Assembly: GCA_963740205.1 (NCBI GenBank) | Contig: CAVUDD010000004.1 | Coordinates: 124,001 to 188,000, forward strand | Direction of reading: 5' to 3' | Source: UBA2137 sp963740205 | GTDB lineage: Bacteria; Pseudomonadota; Alphaproteobacteria; Micavibrionales; Micavibrionaceae | Length of the DNA stretch: 64,000 nt | Shown here: piece after piece, positions 56,486-64,000 of the stretch | Numbering within the stretch: position 1 is the stretch's first letter | Layout of the letters: each line of letters starts with the position of its first letter | The notes under the pieces: model-generated | Told to the model about the DNA's origin: nothing | The model's database searches: none | Seen by the model: the letters and a program-made list of their open reading frames with translations, nothing else | Translations under genes and position numbers: made by a program

Positions 56486-57934
56486 TTATCTGTCTCGCCA
56501 GAATTGAGGCATGATGAGCACAAAGAACGTAAAGAGCTCAAGGCGACCCAGTAACATTCCTGCTATTAAAATCCATTTTGATAAATCGGGTAGGGGGGCA
56601 AATGTTCCATGAGGGCCTATAATTGGCCCCAATCCAGGCCCAACATTTGAAATTGACGTTGCCGCACCAGACAGAGCAGTTAAGGGGTCGAGGCCGGTTG
56701 CTAAAAGCATTAAGGCTAGTACAGCAAAGGTTATGAAATAAAGAAATACAAACCCTGCGACGGAAATCGGCACATCACTAGATACGGGTTTACCATTATA
56801 TTTGATGGGAAATACGCCACTAGGATGGACAAGTTTTTTGATCTGATTTTTGACCGTAAAGAAAAGAATTTGATAGCGGAAAACTTTTACACTACAGGTC
56901 GTTGAACCTGAGCATCCCCCAATAAACATAAGTAGAAAAATAAGAACAGTTGCGAAAACACCCCATTGATCGACATCATGTATGCCATAACCAGTCCCTG
57001 AAATAATAACCGTGACTTGAAAGAGGGCATCCCTGAGTGACGTATATATATCCCCCTCATTCTTAAGGACATTGTAAAGGCCGAGTAACAAAGCTGCACT
57101 TAATATGATGCCTAAAAAGGTTTTGACTTGACTGTCCTTCCATAGAGGGGATGGGTCACCTCTTAAAGCTTTAATGTACAAAACGAAAGGGAGGGCACTC
57201 ATAAGAATAAAGACAACAGCTATAAGGTCTGCATGGGTTCCTTCAAAAGCTCCTATTGAGGCGTCTCTCGTGGAAAAACCGCCTGTTGCTATAGTTGTCA
57301 TAGCATGAAGAATTGAGTCAAACATAGAAAGGCCTGCAATCCAGTATGAAAAAGCACATAAGAAAGTCAGTGAGAAATATATAATTGAAATGGTTGCTGC
57401 CAATTGAGTGGCGCGAGGTAGGGCTTTTTCATTTTCAGAAGATTCTGTTTTAAAAAGCTGCATCCCACCAACTTTCAAAAATGGAAACAGAGACATTGCC
57501 GTTACGATAATTCCAATCCCACCTAACCATTGTAGAAGCGCCCGCCAAGTTAATATTCCTGGCTCAGTATTGTCTAGGTTCGTAAGTATTGTTGACCCTG
57601 TTGTGGTTATACCTGATACGGCCTCAAAGACAGAGTTGGTAATACTAAGACCCATATCCGAAATATAAAAGGGTAGGGCGGCAAACAAAGAAAGGATTAT
57701 CCATGTAAGGGATGTAAGTAGAAAACCTTCTTTTACCCCGAGATTAAAACCTTCTTTTGTCGCCGTAACCATCATCATAATGCCACCAGTAAAAACGGTA
57801 AACATAGAGCAGTAAAAGAAGATACGCCATGTCGCGACACCATGATGAATATCGACTATTGCAGGAAGCAACATGCTTGCTCCTAGGATGCAAACTAAAA
57901 TACCTATGGCATAGATGATTGGACGAAATTTCAC
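56486..57934 (-). CDS. trkH: Trk-type potassium transporter, membrane subunit
   Basis: K+ uptake channel-like protein in the inner membrane, working with TrkA (not in this window). Length 482 with four M1-P-M2 repeats; selectivity-loop signatures are visible (SGITTTGSTILTNLD, IATGGFSTRDAS, SGTGYGIHD, SISNVGPGLGPIIG), each with the conserved glycine. It is followed by a clean spacer and terminator from the ompA side. Confidence 0.94.
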   Translation of the reverse strand: MKFRPIIYAIGILVCILGASMLLPAIVDIHHGVATWRIFFYCSMFTVFTGGIMMMVTATKEGFNLGVKEGFLLTSLTWIILSLFAALPFYISDMGLSITNSVFEAVSGITTTGSTILTNLDNTEPGILTWRALLQWLGGIGIIVTAMSLFPFLKVGGMQLFKTESSENEKALPRATQLAATISIIYFSLTFLCAFSYWIAGLSMFDSILHAMTTIATGGFSTRDASIGAFEGTHADLIAVVFILMSALPFVLYIKALRGDPSPLWKDSQVKTFLGIILSAALLLGLYNVLKNEGDIYTSLRDALFQVTVIISGTGYGIHDVDQWGVFATVLIFLLMFIGGCSGSTTCSVKVFRYQILFFTVKNQIKKLVHPSGVFPIKYNGKPVSSDVPISVAGFVFLYFITFAVLALMLLATGLDPLTALSGAATSISNVGPGLGPIIGPHGTFAPLPDLSKWILIAGMLLGRLELFTFFVLIMPQFWRDR

Positions 57935-57992
57935 GAGTGGAGTCTATATCCTAGATGTTTAACGATAGTGCCAATGTGAAGTTTAGGCAAAA

Positions 57993-58019
57993 AAATAGCC
58001 GGTGGCAAACCGGCTATTT
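57993..58019 (-). terminator. Intrinsic terminator of the OmpA-family gene
   Basis: AAATAGCCGG (57993-58002) pairs perfectly with CCGGCTATTT (58010-58019), 7-base loop, and reading leftward the stem is followed by a run of seven T. It lies 24 bases past the stop of the gene at 58043-58942. Confidence 0.9.
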
Positions 58020-58042
58020 CATATATTCACTATATTAAGTTT

Positions 58043-58942
58043 CTATTGAAAGGAAACTTCAACGCGTCTGTTTGCTGGCTCACGAACACCATCGGGTGTT
58101 TCAACCATCAACTCTGACTCACCGCGGCTATCTGTTGTAATGATATTAGCTGGTATACCACGTTGAACAAGCGCGTCACGCGCTGCATTCGAGCGACGTG
58201 TCGCCAATGCTTGGTTATATGTGTTTGAACCAGAGGCATCAGTATGTCCAATAACCATTACAGAAGTAATGTTTCCTGCTTTAACTTCCTGTGCAACAGC
58301 ATCAAGAACGTTGGCTGCACTTGTTTCGATGTTTGATTTATCAAAGTCAAAGAAAACAAGATATTTAGCATCTTCAACGCGCATTGGTTGTGATGGGTCT
58401 ATACCAAGATCAGTGACAGGAGCCATAACATCTTCAACAGGAGGTTGCGCGCCTACACGAGCTTCAAGATCATTCATAGCTTGTAAGAACTCATCCTTAC
58501 ACGTGATTTCCTGAGGCTTGTTCCAGCTTTCTTCCTCTTGCTCAATCCAGCAATCAAATTTGGCTTGTGCTACAGCAGAAATTTGAGGTGCGATCTCACG
58601 TCCGCCTCTGTCAAACGCACTCATAAGACGTGCACGTTGTGGACGAAGTTCTTCTATATCATTTGGCTGTATGTTCCAGTCACTAATAGGTTCTGGCAGA
58701 ACAGCTTCACCTTCGGCAGCAGCTAAGCCTTTACGAGCAAAGTGAAGTGAGTCAGGATAGTCAGCTTCTGTGTTTTGTTCGTAATTTGAAAATGCTCTGT
58801 ATTCATCGGCCAATGCCTGAGTGAATGGGCTTCCAACGGCCTGCACTTTATTTAAAGCGCCAACTTCCGTGTCACTTCTAAAGCCACAAGCAGCAAGTGC
58901 CATAACGGCTATTAAGGCAATGTATAATTTGGTTTGTCTCAT
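58043..58942 (-). CDS. OmpA-family lipoprotein
   Basis: A 299-residue outer-membrane-associated protein. It begins with a lipoprotein signal (lipobox ALAAC, Cys about residue 19), then a helical region of about 150 residues, then a peptidoglycan-binding OmpA domain (VFFDFDKSNIET; VIGHTDASGSNTYNQALATR; ANRRVEVSF). There is no beta-barrel, so it is Pal-like rather than true OmpA: it tethers the outer membrane to peptidoglycan. Monocistronic with a strong terminator. Confidence 0.92.
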   Translation of the reverse strand: MRQTKLYIALIAVMALAACGFRSDTEVGALNKVQAVGSPFTQALADEYRAFSNYEQNTEADYPDSLHFARKGLAAAEGEAVLPEPISDWNIQPNDIEELRPQRARLMSAFDRGGREIAPQISAVAQAKFDCWIEQEEESWNKPQEITCKDEFLQAMNDLEARVGAQPPVEDVMAPVTDLGIDPSQPMRVEDAKYLVFFDFDKSNIETSAANVLDAVAQEVKAGNITSVMVIGHTDASGSNTYNQALATRRSNAARDALVQRGIPANIITTDSRGESELMVETPDGVREPANRRVEVSFQ

Positions 58943-59070
58943 TGATGAGCTCCTTCAATATTTTATAGTCAATTTGAATTCTTTGAATAACTTGTAAGAC
59001 TAAGAAACCTAAAAGTCAAAGCCTATGTTCTTATAATCCTTCATTTTTCTGTGGTTTGAAAATTAAATCC

Positions 59071-59100
59071 TTGACAAAAATTGGTCAACACTTTTATAAG
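59071..59100 (+). promoter_or_regulatory. Sigma-70 promoter with overlapping inverted repeat
   Basis: TTGACA (59071-59076) and TTATAA (59094-59099, 17-base spacing) are near-consensus -35 and -10 boxes, 72 bases before the ATG of the DJ-1-like gene. The -35 box is one arm of an inverted repeat TTGAC-N8-GTCAA (59071-59088), a plausible operator for a repressor. Confidence 0.65.
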
Positions 59101-59171
59101 CAAGCCCATGATACAAACCTAAAATTTACATAGAGTAAAATTCACAGAACACACACGAAGGAGTGATATAC

Positions 59172-59663
59172 ATGACAAACGGTACGCCAGCGATTGCAAT
59201 GCTTGTAGCAAATGGATTTGACGAGGTTGCTTTTACAACTTTGCAGAAAGTCATGTTAAAGCAGGGTTTTGTAACTCAAGTTGTTTCGCCAGAAAGTGCT
59301 GTTGTTAATGGATGGACAGGCCAAGGTTGGGGATGTTTCTTCCCTGTGGATGTTCCTGTAAATCAAGCCTTAGCTGCTGATTTTAATGGTTTGATTATTC
59401 CCGGCGGATCACGTGCTTTGGAAAAATTGATGAAAACTGCCCATACACGTCGTATTTTTGAAAGTTTTGTCCGTTCTGAAAAGCCAATACTTCTATGTGG
59501 TAATGCGGAAATATACGATGAGCTATATATAAATCTTACAAATGAAGAAAAAGAAGCTCTTTTGCGTTCAGTAGAAAATACTGCAGAAGACTTGCAGAAA
59601 AACTGCTCTGCCTTCATCAAACATATTACTTCTGACACTCACCAGATGAGTAATGCTGCCTAA
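59172..59663 (+). CDS. DJ-1/PfpI-superfamily protein
   Basis: A 163-residue protein of the DJ-1/PfpI class (flavodoxin-like, class I amidotransferase relatives). The strand-loop FNGLIIPGGSRAL and the nucleophile elbow ILLCGNAEIYD (Cys about residue 112) are visible; in place of the usual ACHG of PfpI it reads LCGN, so the elbow is atypical. Start at the ATG at 59172, eight bases after AAGGAG. Likely a stress-related hydrolase or glyoxalase-like enzyme, but the altered elbow leaves activity open. It lies 20 bases before prfB on the same strand. Confidence 0.82.
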   Translation: MTNGTPAIAMLVANGFDEVAFTTLQKVMLKQGFVTQVVSPESAVVNGWTGQGWGCFFPVDVPVNQALAADFNGLIIPGGSRALEKLMKTAHTRRIFESFVRSEKPILLCGNAEIYDELYINLTNEEKEALLRSVENTAEDLQKNCSAFIKHITSDTHQMSNAA

Positions 59664-59683
59664 GAGGTTGACGGTTAAAAATT

Positions 59684-60797
59684 ATGAGTGCGGAGATTTC
59701 ATCATTACAAGACTCTATTAAAGAAGGCCTCGACCTTCTGAGGAGGCATCTTTGACTGGGAGACTGCAAAATCTCGTTTGGATGAATTGAAATCATTAAG
59801 TGAGTCTCCTAACCTTTGGGACAATCCTGAAAAAGCACAAGCTTTAATGCAGGAGATGAATTTTCTAGGCGAACAAGTAGGCTCGGTTCAGCAAATTGAA
59901 ACAGAACTTGATGAGTCTGTTCTTCTTTTCGAAATGGCAAAAGAAGAACAAGACGAGACTATGGCGGATGAAATTATCCGTTCTCTTAATTCCTTACAGC
60001 AAAAAACGCGTAAAATGCAGTTAATGAGTCTGTTGTCAGGTGAGGCTGATAGCAACGACGCGTATCTTGAGGTTAACTCGGGTGCTGGTGGCACAGAGGC
60101 TTGCGATTGGGCACAAATGTTACTTCGTATGTATATGCGTTGGGCCGAGGGGCGCGGCTTCAAAGTGGAGATTATGGACAGAAATGATGGAGATGAGGCA
60201 GGTATTCGCTCGGCAACAATCCAGATTAAAGGTCATATGGCTTATGGTTGGGCGAAAACAGAGAATGGTGTTCATAGGCTAGTGCGTATTTCTCCTTTCG
60301 ACTCCAACTCTAGGCGTCATACTAGCTTTGCCTCAGTTACTGTTACCCCAGTAGTGTCGGAGGATTTTGATATTGACGTTCAAGAAAAAGACCTTCGCGT
60401 AGATACCTATCGCTCAAGTGGGGCGGGTGGACAGCATGTAAATACAACGGACAGTGCAGTGCGAATTACACACATTCCAACAGGGATTGTAGTTGCCTGT
60501 CAGGCGGAGAGATCGCAGCATAAAAACCGTGCAACTGCCATGAGCATGCTCAAGGCAAAAATGTACGAGGCTGAGCTCCATAAGCAAGAGGCAGAGAATT
60601 CTGCTGCTTATGAAGAAAAATCTGAGATAGGGTGGGGGCATCAGATTAGGTCATACGTATTGCATCCTTATCAGATGGTGAAAGACTTAAGAACGAGTGT
60701 AGAAAATACACAAGCCCAACAAGTTTTGGATGGAGCATTAGATCCATTTTTGGAGGCAGCCTTGGCTCAAAAAGCGGGTGCGGTGCGCGAGGATTAA
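59684..60797 (+). CDS. prfB: Peptide chain release factor 2 (programmed +1 frameshift)
   Basis: Terminates translation at UGA and UAA. The message starts at 59684 and runs 23 codons to an in-frame TGA (59753-59755); reading then shifts +1 and continues to 60797, giving 370 residues. Joined, the N-terminus reads LDLLRRHLDWETAKSRLDEL, exactly the family pattern. Later motifs are the SPF stop-codon-reading motif (VRISPFDSNSRRHTSF) and the catalytic GGQ (RSSGAGGQHVNTTDSAVR). Expression is autoregulated: when RF2 is scarce, the slow UGA lets ribosomes shift frame. Genuine, not an error. Confidence 0.97.
59741..59756 (+). promoter_or_regulatory. RF2 programmed +1 frameshift site
   Basis: AGGAGG (59741-59746), an internal Shine-Dalgarno-like stimulator, is followed after three bases by CTT TGA C (59750-59756). 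The P-site tRNA on CTT slips one base to TTT and translation goes on at GAC. This is the same arrangement as the E. coli prfB site (AGGGGG, spacer, CTT TGA C). Confidence 0.95.
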
Positions 60798-60905
60798 AAA
60801 AGCGGGAATTTTTCAGAATTGATGTTTGTGATTCTAAACGTAATTCTGTATAGCTTATAACGCTTTTACGAAATATTGAAAAAATTGAAATTTTTTAAAG
60901 TACAG

Positions 60906-61937
60906 ATGATTTGTAATACGTTTAAATATTTGCTCTTGGCGGGAAGTATTACTTTCTTTGCCTCTGTTGCCCAGGCGGGTTTCCAGTTTGAAGGCGCGCC
61001 ATCCATGCCAGCAATGCCTTCTGGTGAAATAATGGAATCTGCCGCGATGCCTCCTGTTACAGCCGAGCCTATAGGTCAAACTATGGATGCTCCGTATATC
61101 CCAGCTGCTGCAACGGCTGAATTTGACGAGCCTATCGATATGGGTATGCCTTCTTCTTCAGGATTTGCAAAGGGCGGTGCCTTTCAGGCGGGCACTTATA
61201 TGAAAACAAGGCTTGATGACCCAACGGCAGGTATGCAAGAGCTTGTATTACCGCCTGTAACAGCTGGTATGCGTGTAACGCCTGATAGATCACTCATAAT
61301 CAAAAATACCGGAACACCACAAGATCAAGGCAATTATGTTGCCACGCCTAATGTACCCTCTGTACCTATGACAGAATCTCAAAGCTGGCGCGCCAGAAAA
61401 GGTGAGTCAGTGCGCGAAGTTCTACAAAGATGGTCAACACGTGTAGGTGTAAACTTTGTTTGGGAAAACCCGAATGATGTTATGCTGACACAGGATATTT
61501 CTTATGTGGGTGATTTTGAAAGTGCAGTAGATGAAGTTATTCACAAATCAACCGACGCCTCATTAGGAAGTCAATTTCAAGAGGGTGCCTACGCTTCAAG
61601 TGTCTATTCGGAGCCTGTAACATACTCAGATGAATTTTCTGGTCGTGATTATACGAGTGAAACATTCTCTGGTTACAGTGATACGAGATGGGATGTGGCA
61701 TCAGGATCATCTTTGCGAGCTATTTTGGAGCAGTGGTCACTGCAAAACGGCACGAAAATTATTTGGAATGCTAGTCAGGATTACAAGTTTGACAAGCCCT
61801 TCTTTATAAAGGGGTCTTATGAGCAAGCTGTAGAGCGTGCCTTAGACCAGTTCTCTCGTGAAAAGCGCAGTCCTTTTGGTGAGATTTATCAGGACCCTAC
61901 AAGCGGTGCTCCAATTCTTGTTGTTAACAACACATAA
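60906..61937 (+). CDS. Exported protein with two TcpQ-like domains
   Basis: Signal peptide (CNTFKYLLLAGSITFFASVAQA, cut before GFQF), then a Pro/Met/Ala-rich disordered region to about residue 160. Two copies of a TcpQ/PilL-type domain follow: SWRARKGESVREVLQRWS...FVWENPND and RWDVASGSSLRAILEQWS...IIWNASQD, each ending in a Phe/Tyr-E-x-A-V/D helix. These domains occur in outer-membrane assembly proteins of type IVb pili and type IV secretion. Start uncertain: ATG 60906 or TTG 60876 (ten codons more). The next gene may act with it. Confidence 0.82.
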   Translation: MICNTFKYLLLAGSITFFASVAQAGFQFEGAPSMPAMPSGEIMESAAMPPVTAEPIGQTMDAPYIPAAATAEFDEPIDMGMPSSSGFAKGGAFQAGTYMKTRLDDPTAGMQELVLPPVTAGMRVTPDRSLIIKNTGTPQDQGNYVATPNVPSVPMTESQSWRARKGESVREVLQRWSTRVGVNFVWENPNDVMLTQDISYVGDFESAVDEVIHKSTDASLGSQFQEGAYASSVYSEPVTYSDEFSGRDYTSETFSGYSDTRWDVASGSSLRAILEQWSLQNGTKIIWNASQDYKFDKPFFIKGSYEQAVERALDQFSREKRSPFGEIYQDPTSGAPILVVNNT

Positions 61938-62049
61938 TCAATCATAATAAAAAGCCTTACTTTTATTGCCTTGAAAGGTGATGTAGGATATTCATAATTA
62001 ATGAAGTTTGATTCCAAGCTGCATCTGCAAAAAAGGCTAGTCTTTATAC

Positions 62050-64000
62050 ATGTTCAGAAAGCGTTTCCTTATTTCATCGGCATTAGTTTGCGTTGCTGGC
62101 TTTTCGGCAGGTAGTTCGCATGCTGATAATTTTAAGACATCAGGTGAGTGGAAGGTTACTTCTGAAGACGCGCAGGGATATTGTACAGCCGTTCAGCCTT
62201 TCAGCGGCAATACGTTTGTAACCATTGGCGAGCGTGATGATGGCGCGATGTCGATGGCGTTTGATTTTCAGAAATCTGTATTTCAAACAGGTAAGACACA
62301 ATCTGCAAAAATTACAGCAGGATCTGTTTCTAGGACTTATAGTGCTAAGCCAAAGTCCGACAGTGCAATTGTGTTGGCGGTGGGAATTGATGATGCCTTT
62401 CGTAAGGCAATAGCGCAATCACCAAAAATGACACTATCTGTAAATGGTCAAACTCACGATTTTGAACTCAGAAATTCTAGTAAAAGCCTTTCTATTCTAA
62501 AAGAATGTATTCAAGCCTTGAGGCAGGCTCCTAAACAGGAGGTAATCGCTTCGGCTGTGCCAGTCGCATCCGTCCAGCCTGCAAAAATAGAAACAAAGCA
62601 AACGAGTGAATCTCCTCAAAATGTTAGAGCTGTTGCTCCCGAGCCTACGCCTCAGAAATCTTCATCCGTTATTTCGACTGTGAATACATCGTCTTTGCAA
62701 GAAGAGAATGAGAGACTTAAGAGTGCTCTTGCAGATACACGCCGTCAGTATGAAAATCTTTCGGCGGAAGGCAATTCAAGCGCACGTAATGCTGAAATGC
62801 AGGAAAAAATCGGGCGCTATGAAAGGGAAATTCAAGAGCTAAAAAGTAAAGTTGATACGCAGTCCAAAGTTGTTGAGGCGCCTAGGGTGCCTGATGCTCA
62901 ACTTGAGGCGATGAAAACAGAGCTAGCGGCCTCAAAAAGCAGGCAGATTGATCTTGAGGCTCAGCTTGCCGAGGTAAAAAACAGCAATTCAAACTCTATG
63001 ACAGCAGAGACACAGGCCATACAACAGAAATCCTCTGCATTGGAGGCTGAGAAAAACGCTATGCAATCTAAATTGATTGCTGCGGAAACAACGATTGCAA
63101 ATCTGCAGTCACAGTTGGTGGCAACATCAAAGGTTGATACTGTAACAAAGCCTGAGACAACGCAAAAAATTACTGAGCTTACATCTCAACTCAATCAGGC
63201 TAATACAGAAAAATTAGCGCTTGAATCTGAGTTGTCACAGGTGAGGGGAAAGTTAGATAACGTTAGCGCTCAGCAGCCAAAAATTTCACCTCAAGCGTTA
63301 CAGGAAATGCAGCAACAAACAGCATCACTTTCTGCCGAGAAACAGGCTGCCGAGACTAAACTTGTGGCGGCGGATACTACCATTGCAAATCTGCAGGCAC
63401 AGTTATCAGAAATGGCAAGGTTGAAAACTGATAATTTGAAATCAGAAGATTCTTCTCAGAAACTTGCTGCGTTAACGACGCAACTCAATCAGGCCAATTC
63501 GGAAAAAGTAGCTTTGCAAGCGCAATTGCAGGAAGCAAATACAAATCTTTCATCCTTGCAAAAGACATTGGACGAAACAAAATCTGCACCTGTTAAAAAC
63601 AATGTTGATACTGAAATTGTTTCAAGGCTTGAAAAAGAACTCTCAGAATTGAAAGTAAGAAATCAAACTCTTTCACAAAATTTAGCTGAGGCTAATAAGG
63701 TTAATAATGTTACCCCCAGTCCTGATGCACAGATACTGGCAAAGTTACAGAGTGAAGTCGGTTCGCTTGAAGCAGAAAATCAATCACTTAAAGCAAAGGT
63801 GGGGGAGCTTAACCGTAACTTAATTGAAAACTCTGCCGAAATGGCTTCTGTTAAGGATATTAAGGAACGAAGCCCGGAGACGAATTCCTTGCGCGCAAAT
63901 CTTCAGGAGTCACGCCAGCAACTTGATCGTCTTTTAGATGAAAATGCAGCATTAAGTGCCGATTTGGAGAAGCTCAGAAATAACGCTGACCAGCAAGTGG
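62050..64000 (+). CDS. Exported long coiled-coil protein (3' end beyond window)
   Basis: Starts at the ATG at 62050 and stays open to the window end (650 residues so far). Signal peptide (FRKRFLISSALVCVAGFSAG..., cut after SHA), then an N-terminal globular part of about 130 residues with two cysteines (GEWKVTSEDAQGYCTAV...; ...ILKECIQAL), which I cannot assign. A Pro/Ser linker follows, then from about residue 220 a very long Glu/Lys/Gln/Leu-rich heptad region with internal near-repeats (IAAETTIANLQSQL, VAADTTIANLQAQL; TSQLNQANTEK, TTQLNQANSEK). Probably a periplasmic filamentous protein, perhaps cooperating with the TcpQ-domain gene 112 bases upstream. Confidence 0.85.
   Translation, partial: MFRKRFLISSALVCVAGFSAGSSHADNFKTSGEWKVTSEDAQGYCTAVQPFSGNTFVTIGERDDGAMSMAFDFQKSVFQTGKTQSAKITAGSVSRTYSAKPKSDSAIVLAVGIDDAFRKAIAQSPKMTLSVNGQTHDFELRNSSKSLSILKECIQALRQAPKQEVIASAVPVASVQPAKIETKQTSESPQNVRAVAPEPTPQKSSSVISTVNTSSLQEENERLKSALADTRRQYENLSAEGNSSARNAEMQEKIGRYEREIQELKSKVDTQSKVVEAPRVPDAQLEAMKTELAASKSRQIDLEAQLAEVKNSNSNSMTAETQAIQQKSSALEAEKNAMQSKLIAAETTIANLQSQLVATSKVDTVTKPETTQKITELTSQLNQANTEKLALESELSQVRGKLDNVSAQQPKISPQALQEMQQQTASLSAEKQAAETKLVAADTTIANLQAQLSEMARLKTDNLKSEDSSQKLAALTTQLNQANSEKVALQAQLQEANTNLSSLQKTLDETKSAPVKNNVDTEIVSRLEKELSELKVRNQTLSQNLAEANKVNNVTPSPDAQILAKLQSEVGSLEAENQSLKAKVGELNRNLIENSAEMASVKDIKERSPETNSLRANLQESRQQLDRLLDENAALSADLEKLRNNADQQV

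Noticed and set aside
1..64000. tRNA, rRNA, riboswitch or insertion sequence
   Set aside because: I scanned intergenic regions by eye for T-loop/acceptor patterns, known leader motifs and transposase motifs and saw none; a covariance-model search would be decisive.

Overview
The window is a gene-dense stretch of a chromosome that is almost certainly alphaproteobacterial, AT-rich, and built mostly of housekeeping genes. The case for Alphaproteobacteria is gene order (rph-rdgB-hemW next to grpE-dnaK-dnaJ; ubiE/coaBC/dut; murJ-trpS with nfu; lgt-midA-pgeF; prs...rplY-pth-ychF; ilvE beside an OmpR/EnvZ pair) together with a full CtrA-type box, TTAA-N7-TTAA. The low GC would fit a lineage such as Micavibrionales, but that is inference. 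I see no tRNA, rRNA, insertion sequence, integrase or CRISPR array.

Layout. 0-7 kb: chaperone block dnaJ, dnaK, grpE (minus), divergent from rph, rdgB, hemW (plus). 7-14 kb: accessory block with a periplasmic protein, a Suv3-like helicase C-terminal domain without its motor joined to a 5-TM membrane domain, two tandem biotin-protein-ligase-N-like amidotransferase-fold proteins, an acidic Thr-rich secreted protein, a Y-family polymerase and a TerB-like protein. 14-21 kb: mutS, an orphan, dut, coaBC, an Ala/Glu-rich anchored protein, ubiE. 21-33 kb: murJ, trpS, a secreted protein, nfu, a nitroreductase, tsaB, proC, ybjN-like, ubiK-like, hldD, lgt, midA, pgeF, prs.

33-42 kb: a ~9 kb gene for a giant type-I-secreted RTX adhesin sits inside the usually contiguous prs-rplY-pth-ychF group. 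It has an acidic N-terminus without signal peptide, a run of near-identical 336-bp cadherin/CSPG-like repeats, and three copies of an [RTX, FG-GAP propeller, RTX, type-I-secretion-target-like] module. A CtrA-type site lies just upstream. As given, the gene is broken by many single-base indels. 42-64 kb: rplY, pth, ychF, an ABC exporter, an HNH protein, ilvE, an OmpR/EnvZ pair, a CHASE/PAS hybrid kinase, recX, an ABC-2 permease, hslO, a lipoprotein, trkH, an OmpA lipoprotein, a DJ-1-like protein, prfB with its programmed frameshift, a double TcpQ-domain protein and a long coiled-coil protein cut off by the window end.

A recurrent oddity: six conserved genes (grpE, rph, murJ, pth, ychF and the PAS kinase) each carry exactly one extra base. 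Removing it restores proteins of normal length (RNase PH 237 aa, YchF 366 aa, Pth 196 aa, MurJ 517 aa). With the indel-riddled adhesin this looks like residual insertion-type sequencing error rather than gene death, but that needs raw reads. prfB is different: its frameshift is the classical RF2 autoregulatory site.
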